Positions 51,534 through 62,331 of a stretch of 64,000 bases of DNA are shown here, in pieces. Both the position numbers and the translations under genes were made by a program. The notes below the pieces were generated by a model. It searched no databases. It saw nothing but the letters and a program-made list of their open reading frames with translations, and was not told where the DNA came from. Source of the DNA: Haliclona indistincta (taxonomy: Eukaryota; Porifera; Demospongiae; Haplosclerida; Chalinidae); assembly GCA_964017065.1 (NCBI GenBank), contig OZ024785.1, forward strand, positions 14,791,965-14,855,964. Reading direction: 5' to 3'. Numbering within the stretch: the first letter of the stretch is position 1; each line of letters starts with the position of its first letter.

Positions 51534-52758
51534 AAGAAAATAAAAAGATTTCTATCGAAATCAAAAGGATGTAGGGTTGTGAAATCTACCACTGGTCAAC
51601 AATGTAAACTAACAAGGAACAAGCATGGAATGGTAACACGATTGACTTGCTAACAGACCATAGATCCCTACATCAGTGGCTGCTGTAGTTGACTATAGCT
51701 AGTTCAGCTCGTTGCTGTTGACTGACACCTGACGTGCATTCAGCTTGTGACAGCTTATGTACAGCCACTGATGTAGGGATCTATGGTCTGTTAGCAAGTC
51801 AATCGTGTTACCATTCCATGCTTGTTCCTTGTTAGTTTACATTGTTGACCAGTGGTAGATTTCACAACCCTACATCCTTTTGATTTCGATAGAAATCTTT
51901 TTATTTTCTTGTTTGTGTCCTTTTTTCTTTTTCAGTGAAGTGCAGTTCAATATCATGCAATTGCTGTGCCATCTTTGTCTCCACCATTGGTTTGGTTTTC
52001 CTGTTGTTGATGGCTTTTCTTTATTATTAACAATTTTAAACTTGTAGCTAAATAATTCTTATGCTGTAGATATCAGCTCGCCTACGCATGCATGAATACA
52101 GTGAATACGAGCCCCGCCCACACTTGTTTACGGCGGTTATAATTATCTGGCAAGGCAGAATGGTGATTCTGCGCTTGCTAGCTTACCGTTCTTCGAAGAC
52201 TCCAGACAAATATGTGTTCTCCGTGATCTATACGGCGTGGCGATACTCAAGCTTGTGCTTGGTCACGTGTGCTAACCACAGCTTGGTCACGTGCGTATTG
52301 CGCAATCACTATAATTATTAATGGCGTCTAACACTTAGCTGACAATGGATCACGATCGAGAAGTCGCGGAATTTATATCGCCGTTTCGCTAAAAACTAAG
52401 TTCAAAAGGCACATGCCAGGAGAATTTCACGACTGTTCGTGGGTGTTTTGGTCTCGGCACTGCTCACGTAAAGGTGCTAGGCGAGTGGAAGAAAGAAGAA
52501 AGAAAGAAAGAAAGAAGAAAACGAAGATGACGAAACTCGATTTTCACCGTTTCCAGGTTCGTCACTTTAGTAACAATCTCGAGCAATCTCCTTGCTACTG
52601 TAAGATGGGGCAACGCCAGATAGCAGATTTAAGTGTCTTTGGACGTATAAAATTCCTCACCAGGCGAAATATCAGCGTTTGAACGCTAATACATTGTATG
52701 TAGCCGCCATCTTGTTTTCTCGTTCAACCCTACATAGGGAGACACTACCGTGTCTCCC
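51534..52758 (+). mobile_element. E2-family element in K6 Kelch exon
   Basis: 1,225 bp flanked by TAA (51531-51533, 52759-52761). The uninterrupted K2 site reads CTATCATAATAGTGTGC, proving insertion and target duplication. It starts with foldback arms (51545-51905) and ends in the hairpin GGGAGACACTACCGTGTCTC-CC. It is homologous to E2 in K1 but lacks E3. Confidence 0.92.
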
Positions 52759-53134
52759 TAATAGTGTGCACAAGCTGAGCACATCGTCCCTTCAATGGAT
52801 GATGCTATCTCCCTCTACATCTGAGAGTGGGGCACCGTTGAGGAAGAGTGGCAGTGGTATGGTAGCATTCAGAGATGGTGAGGAGGACATCTTGTGTGTA
52901 GTAGCAGGATGTGTTAGTCTTACTCCATCAAATCGTCAACCTGGAGCACAGTATAAAGCTGGTCTTGGTGCTACCTGGTGCAATGAACAACACATGTTCA
53001 GTCTAAGCACTAGTGAGTATAATATTACTTGATAAGCATGCTGAGTATGACAACACTCATTGTGTTCTCTATTGATTGTAATCTCACTATTCACCCCGAT
53101 GCTCTAGTCCATTCTCTCAATGTGTTGTGTATTA

Positions 53135-54360
53135 GGGAGGAACGGTAGTGACTCAAATTGTAGGGATGAACGTGAAAACAAGATGGCGGCTACATACAAT
53201 GTAGTAGCGTTCAAACGCTGTTATTTCGCCTGGTGATGAATTTTATACGTCCAAAAACACTTAGGTCTGCTCTCTGGCGTTGCCCCATCTTACAATAGCA
53301 AGGAGATTGATCGAAATTGCTACTAAAGTGACGAACCTGAAAACGGTGAAAATCGAGTCTCGTCTTCTTCTTCAGTTCTTCTTCTTCTTTCTTCAGCGCG
53401 CCTAGCGCCTTTACGCGAGCAGTGCCGAGACCAAAACACCCACGAGCAGTCGTGAAATTCTCCTGGCAGGTGCCTTTTGAACTTTGTTTTTTATAGCGTA
53501 ACGGCGATATAAATTCCGCGATTTCTCGATCGTGATCCATTGTCAGCTAAGTGTTAGACGCCATTATTGTGATTGCGCAATATGCATGCGCATGTGACCA
53601 AGCACTAGCTAGATGATCGAGCTAGACTAGAGTATCGCCGCGCCGTACGGATCACTGCCCGAGAACACATACCCGGCATTTGTCTGCGAAGAACGGTAAG
53701 CTCGTGAAGATCGCCATTCTGCGCTTGCCAGATAAGCCGTATAGGTCTGCAAACAAGTGTGGGCGGGGCTCGTATGCACTGCATGTATGCTGATATGTAC
53801 AGCATAACAATTATTTTAGCTCCAAGTTTAAAATTGTTAATAATAAAGAAAAGCCATCAGCAACAGGAAAACTAAACCAATGGTGGAAACAAAGACAGCT
53901 CAGTAAGTGCATGATATTGAACTGCACTTCGCTGAAAAAGAAAAAAGGACACAAACAAGAAAATTAAAAAGATTTCTAACGAAGTCAAAAGGATGTAGTG
54001 ATGAAGAAATCTACCACTGGTCCACAATGTAAACCAACAAGGAACAAGCATGGAATGGTAACACGATTGACTTGCTAACAGACCATTGATCCCTACATCA
54101 GTGGCTGTACACAAGATCAATATTATGTCACAAGTTGAATTCAATTCAATGCACGTCAGATGTCAGTCAACATACAGTAACTAGCTGAACTAGCTATAGT
54201 CAGACCACAGCAGCCTCTGATGTAGGGATCTATGGTCTGTTAGCAAGTCAATCGTGTTACCATTCCATGCTTGTTCCTTGTTGGTTTACATTGTGGACCA
54301 GTGGTAGATTTCTTCATCACTACATCCTTTTGATTTCAATAGAAATCTTTTTAATTTTCT
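53135..54360 (-). mobile_element. E2-family element in K6 intron 1, opposite orientation
   Basis: About 1,226 bp, reverse orientation to the 51534 copy (starts GGGAGGAACGGTAGTG, ends CTTTTTAATTTTCT). The flanks GTTGTGTATT and GTGTTATTG are joined in K2 (GTGTATTGTGTTATTG). The 3-bp duplication is imperfect. Confidence 0.88.
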
Positions 54361-54626
54361 TGTGTTATTGGGTGAGAGATGATGTACTTCATCTCCTGCA
54401 GGAAAGTGGAGGTCACCAAGAGTCACTGGACAGCCTCCTTCTCCATGTCAAGCCTTCACTCTCACTCCAGTGGGTGAGAGGAGAGCTGCACTGTTTGGTG
54501 GTACTATTGGACCAGAAGCCGTTGGTGATGACCTACTGATAGTTGAGCTGTCCAAACACACTGTGGTGAGTGTGTGATAGTGAGCTGGGTTGATCCACTT
54601 GTTAGTAACTCACTCACAAATCATGT

Positions 54627-54656
54627 ACTCACAGTACACTATAGTGTACTGTGAGT
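54627..54656. repeat. Perfect 30-nt palindrome in K6 intron 2
   Basis: ACTCACAGTACACTA is followed by its exact reverse complement. Other copies have only the left half, then CTTATTGTG. Confidence 0.92.
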
Positions 54657-56701
54657 AAGATATATCTTATTGTGTTGTACTAACCCATCTGCTCTTACCA
54701 GCACTGGACCAAGATCAACAAACCTTCAGCTTTCAGGTTTGCAAAATGGCCTTTAAAGAGGTGTGGTCATGCTGCCACATGTGTGAGTGGTCCACTACTA
54801 GTGATAGTGGGAGGGAGCAGGTTTGATCAAATATGGACTAATATCATTGATTGTTGGCTTCATGACCTCACTACAATGAAGTGGAAGAAGGTAATTTGTG
54901 TTGTACATGTGTATCAGATACTGTATGTTTGGTTTTGGTCTTCAGCTACCACTCCCTGACAATGTGACTGAACGTGTGTGGCACTCACTCTCTGCAATAC
55001 AAATATCACCACACAATGTGTTGCTGGTAGCTTTTGGTGGACGGAGATCAATCTATAGTGATAAACTATCTGACACTGTCCTCATTGAATTGAGTGAGTA
55101 TGTATTGCAGTACAGTCAGTAGCTATAGTGTCACACACTGCACAGTGGTAATGGTGTACTGTAGACACATAACAGCTCCTCTCTTCATGCAGTCCAGGGA
55201 GGAGATGGTCAGTGGGTGGTTGGGAGAGTAGGAGCAGCCTTAGAAGACAAGAGGGAGTACCAGCAGATGTTGTCAGAGGGAAGAAGAAGGATGGTGGAGG
55301 GTAGCAGTGATCAGCTCCGTGAGGTGAGACATGGTTCCCTCTGACAATGCTGTTAGTAATGGTGGCTACCACATCACACAGCAACAAGTACAGCTGGAGA
55401 GAGCCAGAGAGGTTGAGCAAAAACTGATGACAGAGTTTCAGCAAGTGACTAGAGAGAAGGAACAAGTGACTAGAGAGAAGGAACAGGTTTGCTCGTTGTA
55501 CAACTTACTAGCATGTGTTATGAAAACTACAATGGGTTTTTGCATGAATGTTGGCATTCCTTTCTGGTTTCGACCATTTTATGTCTGGTTTTGATCATCT
55601 GGTGCACTTCCTTTCTGGTTTCGATCATCAGCTCCAGCAGTCACAGCAAGAGGTAAACCAGCTACTCAAATAAAACTGGTAAACAGATTAGCTCTCACCT
55701 CTTGTAGGCACGAGAGTTAGTGCAGCAACTCATGAGAGAGAAAGATCAACTGGTGAGAGAGAAGGAGGAGTTAGTGAGAGAGAAGGAGGAGCTCCAGGCA
55801 GCCAACACTAGAGGACAAGAAGAAGTCCAGCAGATCAGACAGCAGGTCAGTGATAGTGACATCATTGTACAATGGTCACTCTCATCTCCATCAGCTGTCA
55901 GTCATGAGCATTGCTGAAGAGAGAGAGGAGCAGCCCCACTGGGTGGTGAGGAGAGAGGAGGTGGAGCTGACCGAGGAGGCGCTGGGCAGAGGAGGCTGGG
56001 GTGAAGTGAGGGTCGCCAAGTTCCGTGGTCTGCGTGTAGCAGCTAAGTTCCTGCACGACATAATCCTGTCCAATTACAATCGTCGAATGTTTGTACGAGA
56101 GATGAAAATGGCTGCCAAGCTACGCCATCCTCACCTCCTGCTATTTATTGGAGCCACGAGGGAGGGACAAGCCATCATACTAACAGAGCTGATGCCGACC
56201 AGTCTGCGCAAGGAGTTGGAAAAAGAAGTTGAGCTATCTCGAGTTCACATCACCTCCATTAGTCGAGATGTTGGTCATGCTCTCTGCTACCTTCACCAAT
56301 GGCAGCCCCACCCAATAATCCATCGTGACATCAGCAGTGCCAATGTTCTTCTTGAGCCTATCCCCAATGGCTACTGGCGAGCTAAGGTGTCCGACTATGG
56401 ATCGGCCAACTTCATGAATCTCGTCTCCACCACCATCGGTCCTGGTAACCCAACCTATGCTGCTCCTGAGGCCAGCTTTCCTCAGCAACACTCACCCCAA
56501 ATGGACGTGTATAGCTACGGTATCCTCCTAGTGGAGATGTGCCTTGGAGAGCTCCCTGAGTCCCAACCAGAACGTCAGCAAGAACAGATCCAGCGCATCC
56601 AGTGGGTCAGCATGGTCTCCCTCATTAGGAGGTGCAGCAGTAAAAGACCAGCTCATCGTCCCACCATGAGCAATGTCATGGACCTACTGGCTAGGTTATA
56701 G

Positions 56702-57939
56702 AGCTGACTACACATGATACTACTGTACAACAACATACTACATGTAACTACTGTGTGTGAACTGATGGTTTGTTCGGTGTAATTTCAAGTTGTTTAAATG
56801 TAACTTTTTTATCAGACTTAGCATTTTCTTAATTATTTACATTTAAATTTTGATGTCTTGCTCTCAAATACTAGTGAGTCTAAGAATCTTGTGTAGCTGA
56901 GCTAGCTAGTATAATTACACAAGCAGTTATTCCTTGAATTAGTGTGACATGACGGCTAGCAGCTGGTAGGTGTGCGTGAATGGCGTCATTCAGGGTTGAC
57001 TTCCTCAATAACCAATGAATTGACTCAGTAGTATCAGTAGCTGCATGTGTCATGAGTGGAGCCGCTTCCTCATCAGATGTGAGTAATAACTATACTTGAT
57101 AATCATCAGATCTACCATCGAATGTTAATTAACATACTATCATGAGAGAGCGATGAAAAATGAAGCGGAGGGAGGGAAAGAAAATTATTTCACGGCTATG
57201 GATACAGCATAGCTTAATATATAAATATTTGTAAAGTGCAAATAAAATTGAATAAGTTAAAATCTGCAATGCCGCATTCTCCATGAACTAGGGAATCAAT
57301 GAATCTCATTTAAGGTCCTTGTGTACCCATGTGCCTCGTACCCATTCTCTCAGGCATTGCTGTTCTGAAATGAATACTGTTATCAGTGATCAGCTGTAAA
57401 TACCCTAGCTATATCTACTTACACTGTGGAACACAAATGAAGTTCATAAATACACTTCAATTATTATGAATTCTTGCTGTCATAAAATTAAATTCAGATA
57501 TTCCTATAAATTCAAAAAAGAGGAAGAAAAGTATTGAGAGAAGGGGATGGATGGTATGACACTTGACAATACAGCACAGCTATTATAGTGAAGCTTTGAC
57601 ACTTTCATAAAAATAATTGTCTGTTGCAGAATTCTAGTGTTATAGGCTAGCTATACTGCTATAACAAATGAACTGATAGCCTAGCTAGTATTAGTCGTTG
57701 TCATGAGTCAGTACACACTTCGTTACCATTTTAAACATTGCCGTGATTATAAACACTCTATTGTTCTATTGTGTGAGTTCAATAATAATGAGAACATTAT
57801 GATGAAATGGAAGAGGGAGTAATCTAGCATCCGTTGTGTAAGTGGATGAATGCATAACTTTGACGTCTGAGGGAACATAACTTTGTCATTGTGTGTGATA
57901 TAGTTAAGTAGAGACTTCCATTATGAACATCATCTTTGC
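56702..57939. other. K6 to CUB copy D spacer
   Basis: Homologous to 42166-43427. Antisense acidic remnant at 56940-57120. No other gene seen. Confidence 0.6.
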
Positions 57940-58030
57940 TATAAAAGCAGAGAGCAGTGCCAGATCAAGTCAGAACTAGCTAGTGAACTAACATTACTAG
58001 TAACAAGAAACAGTTCTTATACTAATAGCT

Positions 58031-58990
58031 ATGAAGCAGACTCTCATTATTCTTAGTTTGTTTGGAGCTCTACTCAGCTCATTCGTGTTGCCGACAATGC
58101 AGTTACCAATCATATCTCGTAATGCTCCACCACAACACAGATGCTTGAAAGCCAAAGGTGCTTGGAGTAAATGCAACTTTGAAAAAAATGCGGCCTTAGA
58201 GACATTTCATACGTTTGAAGAGCTACAAGTTGAGAATGATATTCGTAGTGGTAGAATACTACTTCCAGCTGCAAAGTGAGTTCTAGCCTTGATTTGCAAA
58301 CATATTAGAATTATGACAATGTCGCTTTCCCACAACAGTTCTGTATCATGCGATGGACTGAAGTTCTATCAGAAAAGCAGTGTTTCACCGTGTCCAGCTA
58401 CTTGCAGGTTTAGCAAACCAAAAGACATAAAATGTGACAAATCATCCAGTAACCTGCTCCAAGTGTACACACCTCCACATGGTACACCTATTGTGACCGT
58501 TCGATCTACTGATAGTGAGTGCTCAGCTACTCAACACCGCTATCCCAAGAGACAAATGTGTCTATATAACATTGACATGTCATCTTGCCCATCTGGATAT
58601 GTCAAAGTCAACGATGCTTCACATCTGAACATCACTACACAAAGTGATGGATGCACTGGAGACTTCCTATTAGTCATGAACAATGGACAGAATTACAAGG
58701 TTTGTGGAAGCAGCTGGCCCAGTGACCGACAGATCATTCTAGGAACGAACTTCCAACTATTGTTCTGGAGCGGACAGAACTATGAGACACGAGGCACAGG
58801 ATTCAAACTACAGCTAGAGTGCCATACTGGACCAGCTGCAGAGCCATCATCAACAGCAACACATCATGAGTCAACTAGTGTAGTACATGAAGGATCAACA
58901 CCAGTACACCACACATCACTAACCACTGCTATACCATCACCCACTCCATTAGACATTATAGAGACCAGTTCATCTGGAGACTATAACTAG
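58031..58990 (+). CDS. Secreted CUB-like protein, copy D
   Basis: Exons 58031-58275 and 58339-58990 with a 63-bp intron; 298 residues. Signal peptide MKQTLIILSLFGALLSSFVL. Same architecture as copy C: variable short N-terminal part, Cys-rich segment, CUB-like core and Ser/Thr-rich tail. The tail has a small insertion (TGPAAEPSS against TRPVEPSS). The TATA block is at 57940. Intact; it is the last module gene before the array breaks down. Confidence 0.85.
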
Positions 58991-59094
58991 TACTATTACA
59001 ATATTATTAGTACTTGACTATACAGTATATTGCTGTACAGTATTAATAGTTATGTATTACTTGTATCAATACAACTGTTATGCTACTTATTACA

Positions 59095-59360
59095 TAGTAC
59101 GTCATCTTTCACCAATCGGATTGCTCTATTCGAGGGCATTAATGTAGGTTATTGACCGCGCGTAGCGTCTTAGACGATTGCGTCTTTGCGAGTTTGAATA
59201 ATTCGCGATGTTATTGCGCTCACAGTGATGAACTATGTAATAAATCATTTATTGCCCGACACAACTCGGGCGTTAACCGACATTAATGACCTCTGGAAAG
59301 TCGGTTGCCCTCGTACAGTCTCGGGCTGCGCCCTCGACCGTTACTCGGGCGATCAACATC
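59095..59360. mobile_element. MITE-like insertion downstream of CUB copy D
   Basis: About 265 bp, absent at the corresponding place after copy C (near 44590). It contains GGGCATTAATGTAGGTTATT and its partner region AACCGACATTAATG, plus CTCGGGCG words repeated three times near 59265-59350. Confidence 0.6.
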
Positions 59361-59514
59361 TTTGTTAAAAGTACTGCAATAGATGACCTTACATGACTAA
59401 TTCTAATCTAAACTCAATATACTTCTTACAAGGGATTACAGTGACTCCTGCCATATCAAATAGCTTCAGATCCAATAAGAAAGGTCTTGTCTATAGTGTA
59501 TGTGTCAATCATGC

Positions 59515-59880
59515 AGACCCAGGCTGCATGTGGTGACTGGATACGGCTGGAGATCAGTGGAACACCAACTCTGGGAGCGAGGGTATATTCCTGGATGACT
59601 CACTCTATTATTTTGGAGGCTATACTGTGGTCATGACAGTGCTATTATCTAAGCTGATTTGTAATTTCACTGTGTTCATTCTGTTGTGTATTGTGTTGTT
59701 GAGTGCTAGTAGTAGTGAGAGATCAGTGATGTCATTACCTCCTGCAGGAGAGTGGAGCTCACCAAGAGTAACTGGATAGCCCTCTTCCCCGATGTAGTGA
59801 CTTCACTCGCACTCCAGTGGATGCATGAGAGGAGAACTGCACTGTTTGGTGGTACTATAGAAGTTGTTAATTGTATTATG
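59515..59880 (+). pseudogene. Kelch gene remnant 3' of CUB copy D
   Basis: 59525-59645 matches the middle of Kelch exon 1 (GTGACTGGATACGGCTGGAG, GACTCACTCTATTATTTTGG) with deletions. 59748-59855 matches exon 2 after its CTCCTGCAG acceptor (GAGAGTGGAGCTCACCAAGA) but has an in-frame stop and a TGCA insertion (GTGGATGCATGAG). No coil or kinase follows, so it is the eroded edge of the array. Confidence 0.85.
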
Positions 59881-60083
59881 ATTATGTGTATGTTTGCATG
59901 GCAACCAATCTTGTGTGTTATCTGTAATCTCAGCCACTTCTTTACATCATGATTTTCCTTTCTTTTTCTTTCTAGTCGATGTCTCCATGATGGGCAATCA
60001 AGAACATTCTCTTTGTTATCTGAAAATGGTGTTCAATCGAACCTTACCCACCATCACATTTTGTAATATGTGACTGTGAGAAT

Positions 60084-61020
60084 TATGCCACGCGGTAGTC
60101 GTGGCATATTTAGGGTTGGGCGGAAAACAAGATGGCGGCTACACTTAGGCTAAACGCAATAATTCACGTATATCTTGGCTGTCACGATATCAGGGGTATT
60201 TTAACTACCTAGGGGCTATCCTAAGAGGTAAGCGCTTACAATGAGTCTACTAATAAAGACTATAAGGCCAGTTGCTATGGGCATGAAAAGATGGCGTCTC
60301 GCCTGGAGGCACTATACTACGGCACTGTCATGTCTTCGCCGTACGGGCGTTTAAAGCTAATCTAACGTTCTGAAGCTCTTTGCACGATTTTTGCGATTAC
60401 AAAGAGACCTTCAGAAGCAAAAGAAACCAGGTCTAAGGTGGTAAACCAGAGTCCACATGGTCACCCGTTTGTTCATCTTCTTTCTTCTTCTTCTTATTCT
60501 TCTTCTTCTTCAGAGAGCCTAGCGCCGTGGCTAGTGAGCTATTCAAGACAAAACCTAAACAGAAACTACACTAGACGTTGGGAGCAGTGCACCTGATATC
60601 TATTTGAGCCTAAACACTAGCAGAAGCGAGTATTTTCAAGAAAACAGCGATTTTTGGTCCATAATCAGACTCCATTCCATCATTCTTTTGAACTCCGTTA
60701 CTAGGTTACGCCTACTCGCGCACGCCCGTGTATGTAATTATTCTAATACAAGCGCACCTCAGTACAAATTGCTTGGAACGCTAGTCAGTGCTGCTGCCAC
60801 TAGCAGTGTTCACAGCAGACAACGAGCAAATCGTCACTGTTACACCGGATTTGTCTGTTCATGCTTGTAAGAATGCTAGCTTAAGCTTAGCTAATGTTGC
60901 ATGGTACGTGTTGCATGCAGTGCAGACTGCAGAGTTGATTGCGGAGTGCATTGCGGAGCTGCCCGGCACTTAGTTCTCTTTATACACTGCATTAGCATAA
61001 GTACCAACTAAGTCATTAAT
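60084..61020. other. Diverged repeat block, no gene recognised
   Basis: AAAACAAGATGGCGGCTACA (about 60125) and the TTCTTCTT-rich stretch with AGAGCCTAGCGCC (60480-60520) resemble parts of the E2-family element (53170 and 53350-53400), so this is probably a distant relative. The two short plus-strand ORFs at 60604-60973 show no domain. Confidence 0.45.
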
Positions 61021-61059
61021 AAAAAAAGAAAAGAAACAAGTAATAAAAACATTTCAACC

Positions 61060-61320
61060 AAAATGGAAGAGATTTAGGGTTGGTACATTTATCGAAAAAG
61101 TATGGAAACAAAATTTGAAATGAAAAGGATTGTAACAATAGCAGTGTAATGCTACCTCCCTAAATTAACTGCTTTCGATAGTTGTCGTTGATTTAATAGG
61201 GAGGTAGCATTACACTGCTATTGTTACAATCCTTTTCATTTCAAATCTTGTTTCCATACTTTTTCGATAAATGTACCAACCCTAAATCTCTTCCATTTTG
61301 GTTGAAATGTTTTTATTACT
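61060..61320. mobile_element. Hairpin MITE, arms about 110 bp
   Basis: AAAATGGAAGAGATTTAGGG ... GTAATGCTACCTCCCTAAAT pairs almost perfectly with ATAGGGAGGTAGCATTACAC ... CCTAAATCTCTTCCATTTT across a loop of about 40 bp. Confidence 0.93.
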
Positions 61321-61782
61321 TGTAATAATTATCTTTGTAAAAATAATAATAATTCTACCTTTTTGTTTTGTTACTATCATGATCACTGCATGGTGCTAAG
61401 TGTAGTGGTTGGATTTTCCTTGGAAGAAAATACAATCACTGGTGCTAGCTAGGTTTACTGCATGGCTGGACTCTCCTTGGAAGAACTAGGATAGTACTAC
61501 TTGCACCATAATGTAGACAGTTGCATGCTACTGACGGTGTGCCGTCAACAGTTCTGCTAACTTTTTTGAATAAGTGTATCCTTCATAATATTCTCCTCGT
61601 TGACTCAGTTCTTCTGCCCACTCTGGTGTAGAGTGATTCATTTTGCTATGCACGTGTTTGCTGCTAGCTGGCTATTGAACAGTATTTCGAGCAAAATTCC
61701 AAGTTTCGCTCGCTATTCGCACTTCCGTTTCAGTCACGTGAGCATCCATTTCCGGGTCCGGAGGGCACCGCCTACCGCGCCG

Positions 61783-61790
61783 TATAAAAG
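61783..61790 (+). promoter_or_regulatory. TATA box of the small gene at 61861
   Basis: TATAAAAG, 71 bp before the ATG, after a GC-rich segment (CCGCCTACCGCGCCG). The paralogue at 63949 has TATAAAA at 63820 after CTCCGCCCACC. Confidence 0.75.
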
Positions 61791-61860
61791 CCAGCATGCA
61801 ATCTGGTGAGCAGGTTCATTTCTTCCAATAAATTTTCGTACGTTTGATATCATTTCTACA

Positions 61861-62331
61861 ATGTCTTTGTGTAAGTTTGCCATCTTTATTATTACTACCC
61901 GAGATCTATAGTACAACTTTATATAGTTTCACTGTCTTACCCTGCAGCTGTCCACATACAATTCCACAACAACTCCAAACAGGCAACAATAGTTAAAAAT
62001 CTTGTTGCAACTTCTGGAAGTTGGGTCTACCCATTTCAATCTGCTGTACCTAGTGGTGCAAATGTCACTGGAGAAGTAAGTTACCTTGGCTAACTAACAA
62101 TCATGACTTATAGTTACTCATGTATAGGTGCAAGGAAGAGGATCAAACTGTCAGGGAAAGTTTACTCTTATATATCCAAGCGGAGATGTCTTCTTGTTAG
62201 AATTCCAATATGGTGGTGGAGTGTTTTGGAAAGCCACTCCTACATTAGGTCCTTACATTACGCTGGCTATAGAGAAGCCACAACTCAGCGAAGATACGAT
62301 GAGATGCACTGTTACTGCAAATGATGCTTAA
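61861..62331 (+). CDS. Small 113-residue beta-rich protein, aegerolysin-like (tentative)
   Basis: Exons 61861-61870, 61948-62075 and 62128-62331, GT-AG introns of 77 and 52 bp; 113 residues from MSLSVHIQFHNNSK. There is no signal peptide. The sequence alternates hydrophobic and polar residues (ATIVKNLVATSGSW, VTGEVQGRGSNCQGKF, DVFLLEFQYGGG), as expected for a beta-sandwich, with two cysteines (NCQG and MRCTV). Length, the KNL...W start, the acidic/Gly turn before the central Cys and the G-F-T-L strand recall aegerolysin-type membrane-binding proteins. This is from pattern only, and other small beta-sandwich families are possible. Poly(A) signal AATAAA near 62388. A tiny 10-nt first coding exon is shared with the next gene. 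Confidence 0.75.

Larger units (their letters stand above)
51232..56701 (+). pseudogene. Kelch-coiled coil-TKL kinase gene K6, exon 1 split by transposon
   Basis: Exon 1 is 51232-51533 plus 52762-53012 around a 1,225-bp insertion; without it exon 1 has the normal length (553 nt) and frame. Other exons: 54402-54565, 54702-54890, 54946-55093, 55193-55323, 55382-55486, 55632-55652, 55708-55845, 55895-56701, all open. A second relative of the element, inverted, enlarges intron 1. Exon 7 is reduced to 21 nt (LQQSQQE) by loss of its 5' part and use of a new ATCAG acceptor, still in phase. The kinase is complete. Reading into the insertion stops at once (HKRK then TAA). Unless the element is spliced out, the product is truncated in the propeller; a start downstream could still give coil plus kinase. 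Confidence 0.8.

Noticed and set aside
59752..59952. 66-codon ORF starting in the Kelch remnant
   Set aside because: It is an off-frame reading through the decayed Kelch exon 2 and following spacer.
60604..60973. Two overlapping short ORFs near 60.7 kb
   Set aside because: No domain; the region resembles a diverged copy of the E2-family element.
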